A stretch of 64,000 nucleotides of DNA from Myoxocephalus aenaeus. Taxonomy: Eukaryota; Chordata; Actinopteri; Perciformes; Cottidae. The first letter of the stretch is position 1; every line of letters starts with the position of its first letter. Positions 1-11,019 of the stretch are shown in pieces. A program made the translations under genes and the position numbers. The DNA lies in the NCBI GenBank assembly GCA_038501785.1, contig JBAMJR010000042.1, positions 717,501 to 781,500 on the forward strand, in the 5' to 3' direction. Below the pieces are notes generated by a model, which did not search any database, was not told the origin of the DNA, and saw only the letters and a list, made by a program, of their open reading frames with translations.

Positions 1-28
1 CCGTCTCTCTCAGCGCCATTTTAACGTC

Positions 29-745
29 ATGACAATGGAACATCCCAGCACGAGCGCTACTCTGCCAAGAAGACCAAACCCTAACTCCATCAAATCTCTC
101 CTCCAAGACCCGTTTGAGGGAAGAACGTTGGCGGACAAACTCCTGGTGAAACAACTGGGCCCAGACCAGCCTCCTGGACTCAGCATAAAACAACAAACTG
201 GCGTAAAGGGAAAGCCGCACATGCGGAGCTTCTGTACAGACTGGTACACGAGGAAGGCTTGGCTAGCTGGATGCAGTCATGCTAATGCTGTATTTTGCTT
301 TCCCTGCGTGCTTTTTAAGTCGACGGGGTCAGATGCAGCATGGACAGATACGGGAGTAAGAGACATGAAACACTTGTCTGAAAAAATAAGAAGACATGAG
401 AACACCAGGATGCACTTGGATAACTCCACGAAGCTAGCCTTTTTAGGCAAAGTGAACATCGCTACCCAGCTGGACGAAGGACACAGGCTTGCGGTAAAGA
501 AACATAATGAGGAGGTGGATAAAAACCGGCACATTTTATCAAAAATAATTGATTGTGTAAAGTTTTGTGGCGCTTTTGAGCTGGCTTTGCGTGGGCATGA
601 CGAGACTGACTCCTCAGACAACCCTGGCGTGTTCAAGGGACTCGTGGATTTTGTTGCGTCCCTCGACGGAGTGCTGTCGGAGCACCTGGAGACAGCCAGC
701 GTGTTTAAAGAGCCAAATAATGAAAGCAGTCAGATGGTTATATAG
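29..745 (+). pseudogene. hAT-type transposase N-terminal fragment (TTF-type zinc finger, start of DUF4371)
   Basis: A 238-codon open frame resembles the N-terminal third of fish hAT transposases often annotated as zinc finger MYM-type 1-like. A TTF-type zinc-finger region lies at about residues 66-130: a Trp-containing segment, then CSHANAVFCFPCVLF, then a KHLSEKIRRHE..RMHLDN segment with metal-binding-type Cys and His. Residues 135-225 look like the start of the DUF4371 region (EVDKNRHILSKIIDCVKFC, GLVDFVASLD). The family protein is normally several hundred residues longer and ends in the hAT dimerisation domain. Here the frame stops at 745 before any catalytic DDE-type residue, and I could not follow the homology beyond it, so it cannot encode an active transposase. 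The first Met at 29 is near the window edge, so upstream sequence may be missing. A domesticated host gene is possible but unlikely given the truncation. Confidence 0.75.
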
Positions 746-1021
746 CTGCTGTTAAATATAGTAGCCAGAAAGCCGTGCAAACTCATCGAGTATGGCGCGC
801 AAACAGTGTAACTGACCCTGAAGAGGTTCGTTTGATAGGGTGATTATTTTCTGCAAGCTTTTATTTTGTAAAGTGTCTTTGTATGTTTCGGGTCCTTTTA
901 TTTTGAAGCACTTCCGGCGAGACCGGAAGTCTATGTCAATTTAGTAACTTGACTCCGTTTTAGAAGCAGGTCAAAATGACGTGTATAATGAAGGTAACGT
1001 GTCTGACGTAGAAAAGACAAA
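746..1021. other. non-coding spacer with a small CTTCCGG/CCGGAAG inverted repeat
   Basis: No gene is visible. The only structure is an 8-bp inverted repeat, ACTTCCGG at 910-917 and CCGGAAGT at 923-930, which also forms two ETS-like GGAAGT words. It may belong to the adjacent hAT fragment. Confidence 0.4.
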
Positions 1022-2174
1022 GGGTGCATCCCAAGTCTCTAAATGTTCGTTTCCTCGCTCCTCGCTCCTCGATTGAACCGGAAGTGGTTCTGCGCCGCCA
1101 TCTTGACGGCCGTCCCAAAGCTCTTATTCGGCTCGGAGGAGCGAGGAGCGAGGAGGGAAATCGGAGGAGCCATGATCGAGGAGCCCCGAGAGCGAGCTTC
1201 CAGGAAGTGTTTTAACGCTGGACACGCCCCCTCACTGCTCATCTGTTATGTGATTGGACGCTGCAGCTGAGCGGACTGATGCTGGAGTTTAATACCAGAG
1301 ACGATCACAGATTAAACTCAAGTTATATATTAAATCTGTTTTCTTATTCACAATCTGGTTAAAATATGTTCATAGTAGGTCTGAACAACAAAAGGACCAC
1401 AAACAACTGTCTTCAAAGATTTGATCTGTTGTTTCCCTCAATAACTTGTATTATGTATGTGATTAAAATCAGAGAGCTGGAGAGAGGAAACACTTTTTAC
1501 AACACGTAATGAAGAGAAACTATATTTATATTGTGGGTTATTTTATAATGATGTCACAATCAGAATTAAAAACATACCGACGTAAATAATAAATAAATAA
1601 ATAAGACGCATTCCGCCGGTAGAAATGGATCCTGCGCGTATAAGCAGGACACATCACAGTATATAAATACATACACTGTGTATAAATACACATCACAGTA
1701 TATAAATACTCAATGCAGTTTGTTAAACGGTAACAGACGACAGAGAAAACATCTCCACTCTGACACTCATGATAACTTTGTCTTTATTAATATAAGTAGT
1801 AGTTTAACACCATTAAATCAACTGAAAACATACGATCATTTTTATCAATATTTTAAGTGATTTTTAATTGGAATGTTCGCTAAAAACTCTCCGGACAAAA
1901 CTCATCAGCTGTTAAAGCGACTGACAGCTGATCAGATGTGATCAGATGTGATCAGCTGTCAGGCGGCTGCGGTCATCATAAACCGACGTCTCTTCACGTG
2001 ACGCTTCAGAGGAAAGGACGTCTCATGTCTCTTAAAACATATTTCCTCGCGTCTTCTCTCCTCGCTTGGTTTCCTTGCGTCTCTCCATGCATCCCTGGTG
2101 GGAGGGACTAAGACGCAAGGAAAGGACGCAAGTGAGGGAAACGGGGATGCAATTTAGAGACTTGGGATGCACCC
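1022..2174. mobile_element. non-autonomous DNA transposon with 23-bp terminal inverted repeats
   Basis: The two ends are exact inverted copies over 23 bp: 1022-1044, beginning GGGTGCATCCCAAGTCTC, and 2152-2174, ending in its complement. The subterminal DNA is purine/pyrimidine biased on both sides (CGCTCCTCG repeats near the left end; GACGCAAGGA repeats near the right). The middle is AT-rich with no credible coding frame. A further inverted repeat of 14-bp arms, CTGACAGCTGATCA, sits at 1921-1934 and 1949-1962. No target duplication is visible: the flanks are GACAAA and ACTGTA. The superfamily is therefore undetermined. The size (1153 bp) and lack of an ORF indicate a MITE-like derivative. Confidence 0.8.
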
Positions 2175-3184
2175 ACTGTAGGAACGGCCAAGCACCTAGC
2201 TGGACCGGGAACAAGGTACTTTGTGTTTTCTTGGGTTTTTATTGTATCTTTTGTGACTTTGTTTTAGTTAACCTGTCAATATGCAATTGAATGTATGTAA
2301 TAAGATGCTAATGTTAGCAAACATTTTCACACTCATAAGAGCTCATTTGTGTTTTATGTGTTCCATAGCTCTTACGTTGATTTTGGGACATGGATTGAGA
2401 ATAAAGGAGAAAGGAATAAACTTATGTTCATCAATCAAGCTGAGTCTGAGATCATCAGTACGCTTTTACCATCGTCCGGCTGGGGTCTGCTCCACAGTGC
2501 TGCACGTTAGTTTGCGGTTTCCGACGCCTCGGAGGCTTTGCTGGCCGACCTTTGCAGGCAATTGGCTGATCTGGTTGTCAGCGAACACCTGGCCCTTGAG
2601 CCATGGACGCCGACTCCTGAGCCAGTCTGTGTTAAATGGGAGCTTGTCAGGGATGCAAACCCATTTGGTGATTTTTAAAGTATAGCCTCAGTGGGTATAG
2701 CCAAAGGTCCATCAGTTGGTTGGTGACCATCTGGTTTGTGACCCTTGTTGTTTTTGACCACACACAATGTAGATTATTGAAAAAAGAAGAGAGTTGTCAC
2801 TTTTGAGGAGCTCGTTCTTCATGAATGTTGGAAGGGAGCCTTTGTCCCATTTTTTTTTAATTTTTTTTTAGCAAACCCATTTATAACAAATGTTATCATA
2901 AAACCCAATTTGTAATAAACCTCAATTAGCATAACCTAACAATTTTAGCCTCCAGTGTGCATTTACCCACAGCACTTAGCTTCCTCCTCTGTTGCAGCCA
3001 CGTGATGGAGCATATTAAACCCTGATTGTATGTAATGAATATTTAATAGAATATATGATCAAACTAAATGTAAATGTGTATCCATTTCCGTGCATACTCT
3101 ATGCCATATGTTCAGCACAGAGTGTGTGTGTGGGGGGCTTGAGATGAAATGGTGGACATCTGATCAATTCCCTGTGATCTGTTG
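2175..3184. other. non-coding stretch, no supported gene
   Basis: An open frame on the plus strand at 2281-2685 has no recognisable motif. The segment about 2176-2460 contains two AATAAA-type signals and could be part of an old LTR, but no paired repeat, primer site or gag/pol motif was found. Confidence 0.3.
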
Positions 3185-3346
3185 ATACTGGAAACATCCC
3201 TAGCCCCTTACCCACACTTTACCCATCACAACCCTAACCTAAACCCAATTCTAACCTGACCTTTCCTGACTCACATTCCCGCCAAAAAAACTCCTCCCTC
3301 TGAAGGGCTAAAGCTCAAACTGGTCCTCGCAAAGCCAGCTTCTCAA

Positions 3347-3349
<3 letters not shown>
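3185..3349 (+). repeat. partial copy of a short dispersed element that ends in a CA array
   Basis: The order CCCTAGC, CCCTAACCTAAACCC-like text, CTCTGAAGGGCTAAAG, CTCAAACTGGTCCTCGCAAAG, then (CA)n matches the copy at 23414-23653. There the full element has inverted TACTT..ATCTTTRTGA ends. Here only the right part is recognisable. The adjoining CA array begins at 3350. Confidence 0.6.

Positions 3350-3431
<82 letters not shown>
3350..3431. repeat. (CA)n microsatellite
   Basis: About 41 perfect CA units, directly abutting the right end of the dispersed element at 3185-3349. Confidence 0.99.
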
Positions 3432-3434
<3 letters not shown>

Positions 3435-3563
3435 CGGTGACTCCCTCTCTTGGTCTCTCTCAACAATGAATTAGTATTACCTTCTCGCAAAGCCCATTCT
3501 GAGCTTCATTCATAGCTGTGGCAATCTACTCTCTGAGGTGTAGGCTCCTTTATCTGCCGGGAC

Positions 3564-3566
<3 letters not shown>

Positions 3567-3614
<48 letters not shown>
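3567..3614. repeat. (TG)n microsatellite
   Basis: About 24 TG units followed by CGCGCA. Confidence 0.99.
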
Positions 3615-3621
<7 letters not shown>

Positions 3622-3787
3622 CTGCCTGCTATAATAAGCCCCGCTCTCCGTCTCCCTCCCTCCCGCCCTTCCAGTTCCACTTTCTGAGCGATGCGGGTGG
3701 AGGAGGAAGTGACCTACATAGGCTGCATCTCTCTCTCTTTCTCTCGTCTACTCCAGCTTCCTGCATTTCAACGACGTGCGGTATATT

Positions 3788-3842
3788 TGTGTGTGTGTGT
3801 GTGTGTGTGAGAGAGAGGGAGAGAGAGAGCGAGAGAGAGAAG
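3788..3842. repeat. compound (TG)n(GA)n microsatellite
   Basis: TG units to 3809 continue directly into an interrupted GA tract. Confidence 0.95.
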
Positions 3843-3946
3843 GAAGGCGTATATGAATAATTCAGCGGATGCCTCAACACGACCGCCTTCAATAAAACCA
3901 TCCCCCTTAATGAGTCTTAATGACAGCCACGGCGTGGAGACAATCA

Positions 3947-3948
<2 letters not shown>

Positions 3949-3993
<45 letters not shown>
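3949..3993. repeat. (GT)n microsatellite
   Basis: About 22 uninterrupted GT units. Confidence 0.99.
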
Positions 3994-3994
<1 letters not shown>

Positions 3995-5640
3995 ACGCAG
4001 TCAGTGCGTAGGAAGAGGGAGCATCGGCGCTGGTGGCGTGTGCTCGGTTAATGGCGTGCATGCGTCGCAGCGAGCACACCTGCCCCACGCGCTCTCCCGG
4101 GCAGACTGCAGAGCCAAGTGCTGCTGCCTTTGCCCCGGGCGCTGTCAAGGTTGCCCAGGGTAATACTACCTGAGACTTTGAAAAGAACATGAAAGCTGAC
4201 TTCTCGGCAGGGGAGGTGAGAGGAGACGCTTGCTGGGGGAGGTGGGAGCAGCTGAGGAGAGGAGCAACCTCCCACCGGCCCTTCAGGCTTGTTTGTGGGG
4301 GCCTTGAACTCCCATAAAGTGACTCCCTCCGTCTCGCAGCGGTCGCAGCACGTCTTTATTTTGGTTTCCCCCGCCTTGACCGCTTGCTTCACCGCGCTGA
4401 CTGGAGAATCCTCCTGCGTCTGTCTTATAGTTCTTTGGAATGCACGGCCGAGGCTTCTTCGAGTGGTTTGTATGGACGGTTAAGAATAGACGCACGCTAA
4501 CGGAAGATTTCTGTGAGATGACAAAAACAGACTGATAATGTGTCAATTTGGTTTGTCGTTCAGGTCAAGTCTCTGCAATTCAATCTGAGTCATAGAAAGC
4601 TCTTTCACTGCGCGCTCTTTCAAGAGATCACCTTAATTTGACTTGACAGTAGGATGAAAACACGCCGGTTGTCTGCTGTACTTTATGGTGCAGCACAAGG
4701 CCTTTCCATTAATGACTCATGTGCAAAGCCTAATAAGTGTTGTCATTAACCCTTTGCTCCCATTAGGTCTAATGTTTAGTGGCTTCAAAGTCAAACGTTT
4801 CTTTCCTAAACAACAGGTACCCTTTGTAAAGTGAAATCCTGCCCCTACCCGATACATGTAAAGTGAGTTCTACACTTACATCACTGACAACGGAGCAAAC
4901 TCTCTCTGCTCATGAAGACTGTGAGACGCGGTTGAAAGCCCCGGGGAAAATAAGCTATTAAGTAGTTCTGAGTGATCCGAGTTTGGATTCTCCAAACCCT
5001 GTTAATTGTACAAACTTGTCGTAAATTGCTTGTTTCCACCCTGTGAATGCCACCTGATCATTAGCATAACTGACGGCCCCAAATTGCTACAGAAGACCAC
5101 CTACTGTGCTGCTTTTGTGGGCAGGTTCCATTCACAAATGGCCCCCGAGAGTCAGAAAAGGCCTGACGTCCTGCTGTAAACAAGACGAACAGTCGCAGTC
5201 ACGGGATTCTATTTATTAAGCTCATCAGCATTGTGTCATTGCAGCTCTGTACAATGAGGGAAGTAAGAAACGTATTGTTAAAGCAAAGCGGCCCACGGTG
5301 GGCAGGGGCTCTGACTAAGTCATGACACTTGTGTGTATGTGAGGCATTGGTTGAGAGAGATGAAGTGAAAATGGAAATAAAACAGAAATGATTTAATAGG
5401 CGCTGGATTATTCACATGATATTATCATATGTGTATTATTAACGTGACATCAATATTTCATTTTTTAAATATTATTTATCTATATATGGCTACCCCGCTA
5501 CTTCATTTCATGACACTCTAAGTTCCCCTCTTGCTTTGGTTTTGGTCAGGGTTGGCTTTTCCTCAGTTTACGCTTGTTACATGCATACGGTCCCTTTTCA
5601 AAATAAACATAGTTTTTAGGTTTACTTGATTGTGTGGATT
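3994..5640. other. non-coding DNA; 4560-5300 is a candidate conserved non-coding stretch
   Basis: No gene is seen. From about 4560 to 5300 the sequence lacks simple repeats and is rich in homeodomain-type ATTA/TAAT words (CATTAATGACTCATG, TGTCATTAACCC, TCATTAGCATAACT). This texture is typical of vertebrate regulatory DNA. That reading is inference only. Confidence 0.25.
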
Positions 5641-6309
5641 GCTCCCTCCAGGTGGGGACAAACTGCCTACCCCAAGCGAAGGAGTTCAAGTATCTCGGGG
5701 TCTTGTTCACGAGTGAGGGTAAGGTGGAGCGTGAGATGGACAGGCGGATCGGTGCGGCTGCAGCAGTAAAACAGGCGCTGTACCGGTCCGTCTTGGTGAA
5801 GAGGAGCTGAGCCGGAAGGCGAAGCTCTCCATTTACTGGTCGGTCTACATTCCAACCCTCACCTATGGTCACGAACTCTGGGTCGTGACCGAAAGAACGA
5901 GGTCTCGGATACAAGCGGCCGAAATGAGCTTCCTCCGTAGGGTGGCCGGGCTCAGCCTTAGAGATAGGGTAAGAAGCTCGGACATCAGGGGGGAGCTTGG
6001 AGTCGAGTCGCTGCTCCTTCGTGTCGAAAGGAGTCAGCTGAGGTGGTTCGGGCATCTAGTCAGGATGCCTCCTGGACGCCTCCCATTAGAGGTTTTCCAG
6101 GCACGTCCAACTGGTAGGAGACCCCGGGGAAGACAGAGGACACGCTGGAGGGATTATATCTCCCGGCTGGCCTTGGAACGCCTCGGGATCCCCCAGGATG
6201 AGCTGGAAAGTGTTGCTGGTGAGAGGGAAGCCTGGGTCGGCCTGCTGAACCTGCTGCCACCGCGACCCGACCCCTGATAAGCGGCCGAAAATGGATGGAT
6301 GGATGGATG
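5641..6309 (+). mobile_element. 5'-truncated Rex3/RTE-like LINE 3' end
   Basis: The segment encodes the C-terminal end of an RTE-type reverse-transcriptase protein. It finishes in a short 3' UTR and a GGATGGATGGATG tail (6291-6309), the tail type described for fish Rex3 elements. Only about 0.67 kb of a roughly 3-kb element remains, the usual 5' truncation of LINE insertions. The next bases (6310 on) belong to a different dispersed repeat. Confidence 0.85.
5652..6277 (+). pseudogene. Rex3/RTE reverse-transcriptase C-terminus, frameshifted
   Basis: The frame from 5652 reads KEFKYLGVLFTSEGKVEREM and RRIGAAAAVKQALYRSV, then hits TGA at 5808-5810. From about 5804 the continuation is in another frame: ELSRKAKLSIYWSVYIPTLT, then SFLRRVAGLSLRDRVRSSDI, RWFGHLVRMPPGRLP, RGRQRTRWRDYI, to the stop at 6275-6277. 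These are hallmarks of the region downstream of the catalytic core in RTE-clade LINE proteins. A single-base loss around 5800 explains the break. The catalytic YxDD part and the endonuclease are absent, so the copy is dead. Confidence 0.85.
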
Positions 6310-6440
6310 TGTTTAGGCAACAAACTACTCGGACTTCGGTAAAATAAGTTAGTTTGTTACATAAAATAACAGTTAAATAAGTCAACGTTGACTTCACACA
6401 AGACATGAACAACGGTCTCCTGGGTGAGAGTCCTGTGTTC
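6310..6440 (-). repeat. fragment of a dispersed 'TTTAGGCAACAAA ... GTCTCCTGGG' repeat
   Basis: GTTTAGGCAACAAACTAC at the left and AACGGTCTCCTGGGTGAGAG at the right match, inverted, the block at 41100-41285 (CCAGGAGACC, then CCTAAACCTAACC..TTTTGTTGCC). A related fragment occurs at 38020-38135. The class of this repeat is unknown. Confidence 0.5.
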
Positions 6441-7106
6441 GTTTGACAAACTCCTCCCTCAGCAGACTTCTTCGCTCTTTACAAGATGTCAGTTGCTCTG
6501 ATCGTCTAATAATGAAGCGGATAGGTTTGCCTTGGCATCAGTTGAAGGCCCGGTGCTTCTCGTGCGATGCTAAAGGGTGCGATGCTAAAGTGTATCGCTA
6601 TCAGACGTCGTGGGGCTCTGACCAAACATTGAGTTGGAGGTGAGAACAAGCTGTACAATAGTCTCCTGAACAGAGACCTATAAAGACCTTGAGGCAGCTG
6701 TTGGAGTGTGAGAATTTGAGTTACACTGTAATTTAAGTACTTATACGGTCTGCCTATGGCAACAGGCAGTCAGTCTGTACAGGCGATACATGACTCACAC
6801 CACAGGCCTGAACCACTTGTGAATCACCTCAGGACTTAGAGAACATTAGACATCTGAGAAAAATGTCTTGTTGCCACTAATTCGAATAAGTCAGTTGAAC
6901 TGGCCACTTAAGAACAAATATAAGGGTGGTTCTTGCATGAGGCCAATTTGGTTCAGTCTTTAAAGCCTCATCTATGCTTTGATCACTTTTTTTCACATTA
7001 CATTACTTTTATAACTGAATAATCCTCCGCATTAGGAGCATCCACAAAAAGAAAAACAATCTAATAATGACCAGCTTACATTTTTTTTCTCTCTCTCTGC
7101 TGACCA
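6441..7106. other. non-coding stretch
   Basis: No coding, RNA or repeat feature recognised. A local duplication, GGTGCGATGCTAAAGGGTGCGATGCTAAAG-like, sits near 6560-6590. Confidence 0.3.
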
Positions 7107-7169
7107 TTCCCTTTTCCTCCACATGAGTAGAGCAGTCGGCTGAAATGAAATCAACTTCAATCCCAAACT
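7107..7169 (+). repeat. 63-bp direct repeat, copy 1
   Basis: TTCCCTTTTCCTCCACATGA through TCAATCCCAAACT is repeated at 7958-8020 with about four mismatches. The 788-bp interval between the copies has no recognisable coding content. Confidence 0.9.
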
Positions 7170-7957
7170 CGTTTCCTCCCAAAATATCACTTCTCGCCCC
7201 TCTGACCCGGTGTTTTGGTGTCTCTCGGTCCGTCCGGCGTAGACGGAGCTCCGCTGGCTGTCGTGTCCCACAAAGCCACAGACGACCTGTCGACACCAAC
7301 CCAGCAGCAGATGTAGCGGCCGCGGCTGGCACGCCGGTGTCACTGCCCAAACAGCTGTGCCACCAGAGGTGGGTAGTCTCCCCAGCGATGATGGATGACT
7401 TGGACAAGTTTTGCCACAGTTGCCAGCCCACACAACTTCTGGACCCTGGAGTTTCACAACAAGGCTCGTACACACAGAGCAACAATAAACTGGTTTGATG
7501 CAGGGTTCCATCAAAACTGAGGGCGTGAATATCTTCTTTTTCCTGTTTAGTTGTTCTTTTACGTGCGGAACGTTATCAAAGGGTGACTTCATCCCATCGT
7601 GATGCCTTAAGCTCTGTTCAGTAGAAATGAGTGTCGGGAAAAGGTGAATTATAACGTTATCATGAAGCGTTCGAATGTAATCTTGTAAAATTTAGGTTTT
7701 TGATGAGAAACTTGAATAAATGTAGTTGTGAGATGTTTTCAATGGCAAAGAAGAAATCATGTCTGGAGAGAAAAAGCACATCTGATTTTGACTTCTATTA
7801 TGTAATAAACTTTGTGTTTGTTTTTATTTTCTTAAATATATGATGTTAAAAATACATAATACTACCTTATGTATCTGTTTGATAAGGATGTCATTTACTC
7901 ATTATACAATCAATCATCATACATTAAATGACAGGACAGGCAACAATAAACAGCTGT
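7170..7957. other. interval between 63-bp direct repeats
   Basis: The left half is GC-rich and contains overlapping open frames on both strands without any recognisable motif; the right half is AT-rich. No RT, integrase or transposase motif is seen, so it is not shown to be an LTR element. Confidence 0.3.
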
Positions 7958-8020
7958 TTCCCTTTTCCTCCACATAAGTAGAGCAGCCGGCTGATATGAA
8001 ATCAACTTCAATCCCAAACT
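7958..8020 (+). repeat. 63-bp direct repeat, copy 2
   Basis: Second copy of the 7107-7169 sequence in the same orientation. Confidence 0.9.
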
Positions 8021-8870
8021 TCAAAACAAAACCATAAATTAATACTGTCACCATCAAAAAAATGGAAAATGCTATATATTAATTTTAGGTCATATCTCCC
8101 ACACTTTATTTAAATCTAAAAGATGTTCGTGATTCCTTTCTCAAGAATTTTCTATTTAGTTTGACAGTATTAACTATACTTCCAGTATACCTACTGTATT
8201 TTTAAATACTAATTATACATGTATTTTATTTCTATATTTCTCTCACATTGTTAATACATTATTATCATTTGTTTATTTCATCAGTTATCTTATTTAGCTT
8301 TTTCTCCACATGCACATTGCTTGTGCTGTCTTAAAGGGGCTCAATGGGTCTGAGGCTTGTTTAACACTCTGTTGTTTTATTGATAATGAATATAAATTAA
8401 AGAGATTAAGAAAAACACTTGCACTTGTTCAGCTAGGATTCAGGGCAGCCTACATATTCCTGAATCCCACATATGAAATAAGAGCACCGCATTCACACTT
8501 GTCAGCTTCCAACTCAAGGACCAAGGTCTTCATTCATGCCTTATGATTGGACTACATTTAAATGTAGTTGGGTTACAGATCTAGGAATATCTCAACCAGC
8601 CCAAGTAGCGAGGGGATTTGGGGACCTGACTGCATAATAAAAGGCTTATTTAAATCTGGTTGGTACTGGAAATTGGAGGTTTCTCTGTTATTTAATATGA
8701 AACGCATTGTTTCAAAACCAAACATGGAATTGGAGCCCAAATGGAGGTCAGACGTACTTTTGTGGAGCTGCATTAGGGAGTTCAGTGTATACATATATTT
8801 GACTTCTGCAGCGATTTTAACAACATATTTAACAACATATTTTAATAAAATCTCATTCATCCATTTACAG
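8021..8870. other. AT-rich non-coding stretch
   Basis: No supported gene. The last eight bases (ATTTACAG, 8863-8870) form the left target duplication of the hAT element that follows. Confidence 0.4.
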
Positions 8871-9915
8871 CAGTGGTTCTCAAACTTTTTCTGTCACGCC
8901 CCACTTTGGAGGAAGAACAATGTTCGGGCCCCACCACCCCAACTGAGTTGTAACAAAATGGTCCAACTTTTTGTGACTCCTCCATCCGTGCTTTTTTCAA
9001 ATAATAGAATAAAGAAAATTGCAATCCCTTTCAAGAAAACCAGATTGCTCCATCAGACAAAAACTAATAACATGTGCAATCACTTTGTTAGAACATTGCA
9101 AATAAAGTTCAATCTGTGCAAAAAATAACTAATATTTGGTAAAACAATTGCCTATTGTGGCTGCAAATAACCTGTTTTGGACTGAACATATTTTCAAGAT
9201 AATAACAATAACGTTCAACCTGTGAAAACTAAATGAGTGCAGATGTGTGAGCATCAGGTTGTATCAGTATTAGTGGAGCAGAGAGCTGCTTTCCTCTATA
9301 AATATTTTTAAAACGGGGTTGTAGATTTGATACGGCTCTCAGTTCATGCTCAATGTTGAGCTGAGATCTATATTCTGTTTTGAGAGACGCAACAGCAGAA
9401 GAGACCTCACGGAGATCTCACCGAGGCTTTTAGCAAAACGCCAAGAATCGCCGAGTCGCGCAGCGTAACCTGTTAACGGCGTAACTAAACATTTACATGA
9501 AAGTACAGGCATTTCTCCATGTATTTATTAATGAGGTTTTATGTCCGTGTACTTTGTACTTTTGTACTATGTAAAGTTATCACGTTCATGGAGAGTGGTC
9601 GTCCTGAAAGCACAAGGTAGCGGTTCATCCTGTTCTCCATAGTTTCATGTTGAAGTGTCCTTGAGGAAGACCCTGAAGCCCCAGAGCTTCACAGCAGCAC
9701 ACTGCTCCTTCATTACTAAGGATGGTAAAATGCTGAGAATAATTCCCCCACTGTGGGATCAATAAAGGATTATATATTTAAAAAAAATATTATAAAAAAA
9801 ATATATATATATATAAATATATATATATTTTTTTAAACAGCATTACCCCCTCGCGCCCCACCTGTAATATCTCCGCGCCCCACTAGAGTGTTGCGCCCCA
9901 GTTTGAGAACCACTG
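8871..9915. mobile_element. hAT-Charlie-type non-autonomous element, copy A (complete)
   Basis: The termini are CAGTGGTTCTCAAAC (8871-8885) and its inverse GTTTGAGAACCACTG (9901-9915), the classic hAT-Charlie end. Flanking 8-bp duplications are ATTTACAG (8863-8870) and ATTTACTG (9916-9923), one mismatch. Subterminal GCGCCCCAC and GGGCCCCACC blocks are also typical. The 1045-bp interior is non-coding, AT-rich, and includes a poly-A/AT stretch at 9779-9835. Reverse-oriented relatives are at 52083-53060 and, split, at 48030-48460 plus 49640-49830. Transposition would depend on a transposase supplied in trans. Confidence 0.92.
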
Positions 9916-10991
9916 ATTTACTGTCTCCTATGCAAATTGTGTTGTCATGCCGGCACCGAAGTAATAAGGCAACGGATGGCGATGGTCTTGTTTCTCTGGC
10001 TTATTGCGCATACCTTCTGTTCCAACCCTGCATCTCCCACCATCTTATTGGTAAGAGGCGACGGGGAGGGGAGGCAGGAAGGGAAATCTCCTCTCCTCCC
10101 CTCGTTATCTGTGGCTGAATATTTTGCACGTGCAGCTTCTCAACAGGCTGTTTCCCCTCTTCAGAGGCCTGTCTAAGGCTGCTTGCTGCTAAGGAGGGAG
10201 ATAAGGACTTGTGCTTCCTGGCTCGCTTCAGGAATCGAGCCTGTGATCGGCCACCTGAAGTGGTGCTGCAGTTAGCACAGTGCGGTGTGCAGGGCTTTGA
10301 GCCGTAGCTATGTGTTTCTGGCCACCATGCAGCCAACTGATGGACACTGTGTGTCTGGAAAGGCCTTATTTTCATCAAGCATTCAACAGCAAAGCATCAT
10401 AGAGCTGGATATATCTGACTCAATTCGGTGTGAATACATAAATAAAGAATTTCCTGAAATTGTATTTCATATGCAGAATCAGAAATAACCCCAAACATAT
10501 CCATAGAAACAAAAGTACACACATGCAGTGATACACGGGATAACGTACAAATGTTGCTGACTAGGTAGGGTTTATTTCAGTTTCTGGGTCAGCGTCATCC
10601 ATCAAAATGTTTCATCAATCAATTTTCAGTAGCACTGTCCTACAGGATTGCATTCCAAGGAAAACGCATTTACTCAAGGAATACGGTTGCAGTTTTAAAC
10701 ACATCATCGTTTGGCTTAAAATATGTACATAGTTGTTACATTCTTTAATTTACAGATTTAAATTGAAGTAAGTTGACATTGACATTGGTCTGAACCGTCC
10801 ATCCACACTGACCTCCTTCCCAGGTGGACTTTTCTGAGAAACAACAACAAAAACAGACGTAACCCGGAAGAAAATCAATTTCCCTTAAATTACAATTGAT
10901 AATGCAGTTTAGTTGTATGGGATTATCATTTTTAGGAGACCGGGTGAATAGGTGCATGTCCCTGAGAATAAAACAGCTATTTTTATTTTTT
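9916..10991. other. non-coding stretch
   Basis: No gene or known repeat recognised apart from the 8-bp hAT target duplication at its left edge. Confidence 0.3.
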
Positions 10992-11019
10992 GGGGGGGGG
11001 GGGGGGGGGGGGGGGGGGG
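10992..11019 (+). repeat. (G)28 homopolymer
   Basis: Twenty-eight consecutive G residues follow TTTTATTTTTT. Runs this long are rare in vertebrate DNA and could form G-quadruplex structures; the length may also be an assembly estimate. Confidence 0.95.

Noticed and set aside
2281..2685. 134-codon plus-strand frame
   Set aside because: No recognisable motif; likely chance within repeat-derived DNA.
5546..6055. 169-codon frame on the minus strand
   Set aside because: It is the antisense of the Rex3/RTE coding segment, which has clear RT-type protein similarity on the plus strand.
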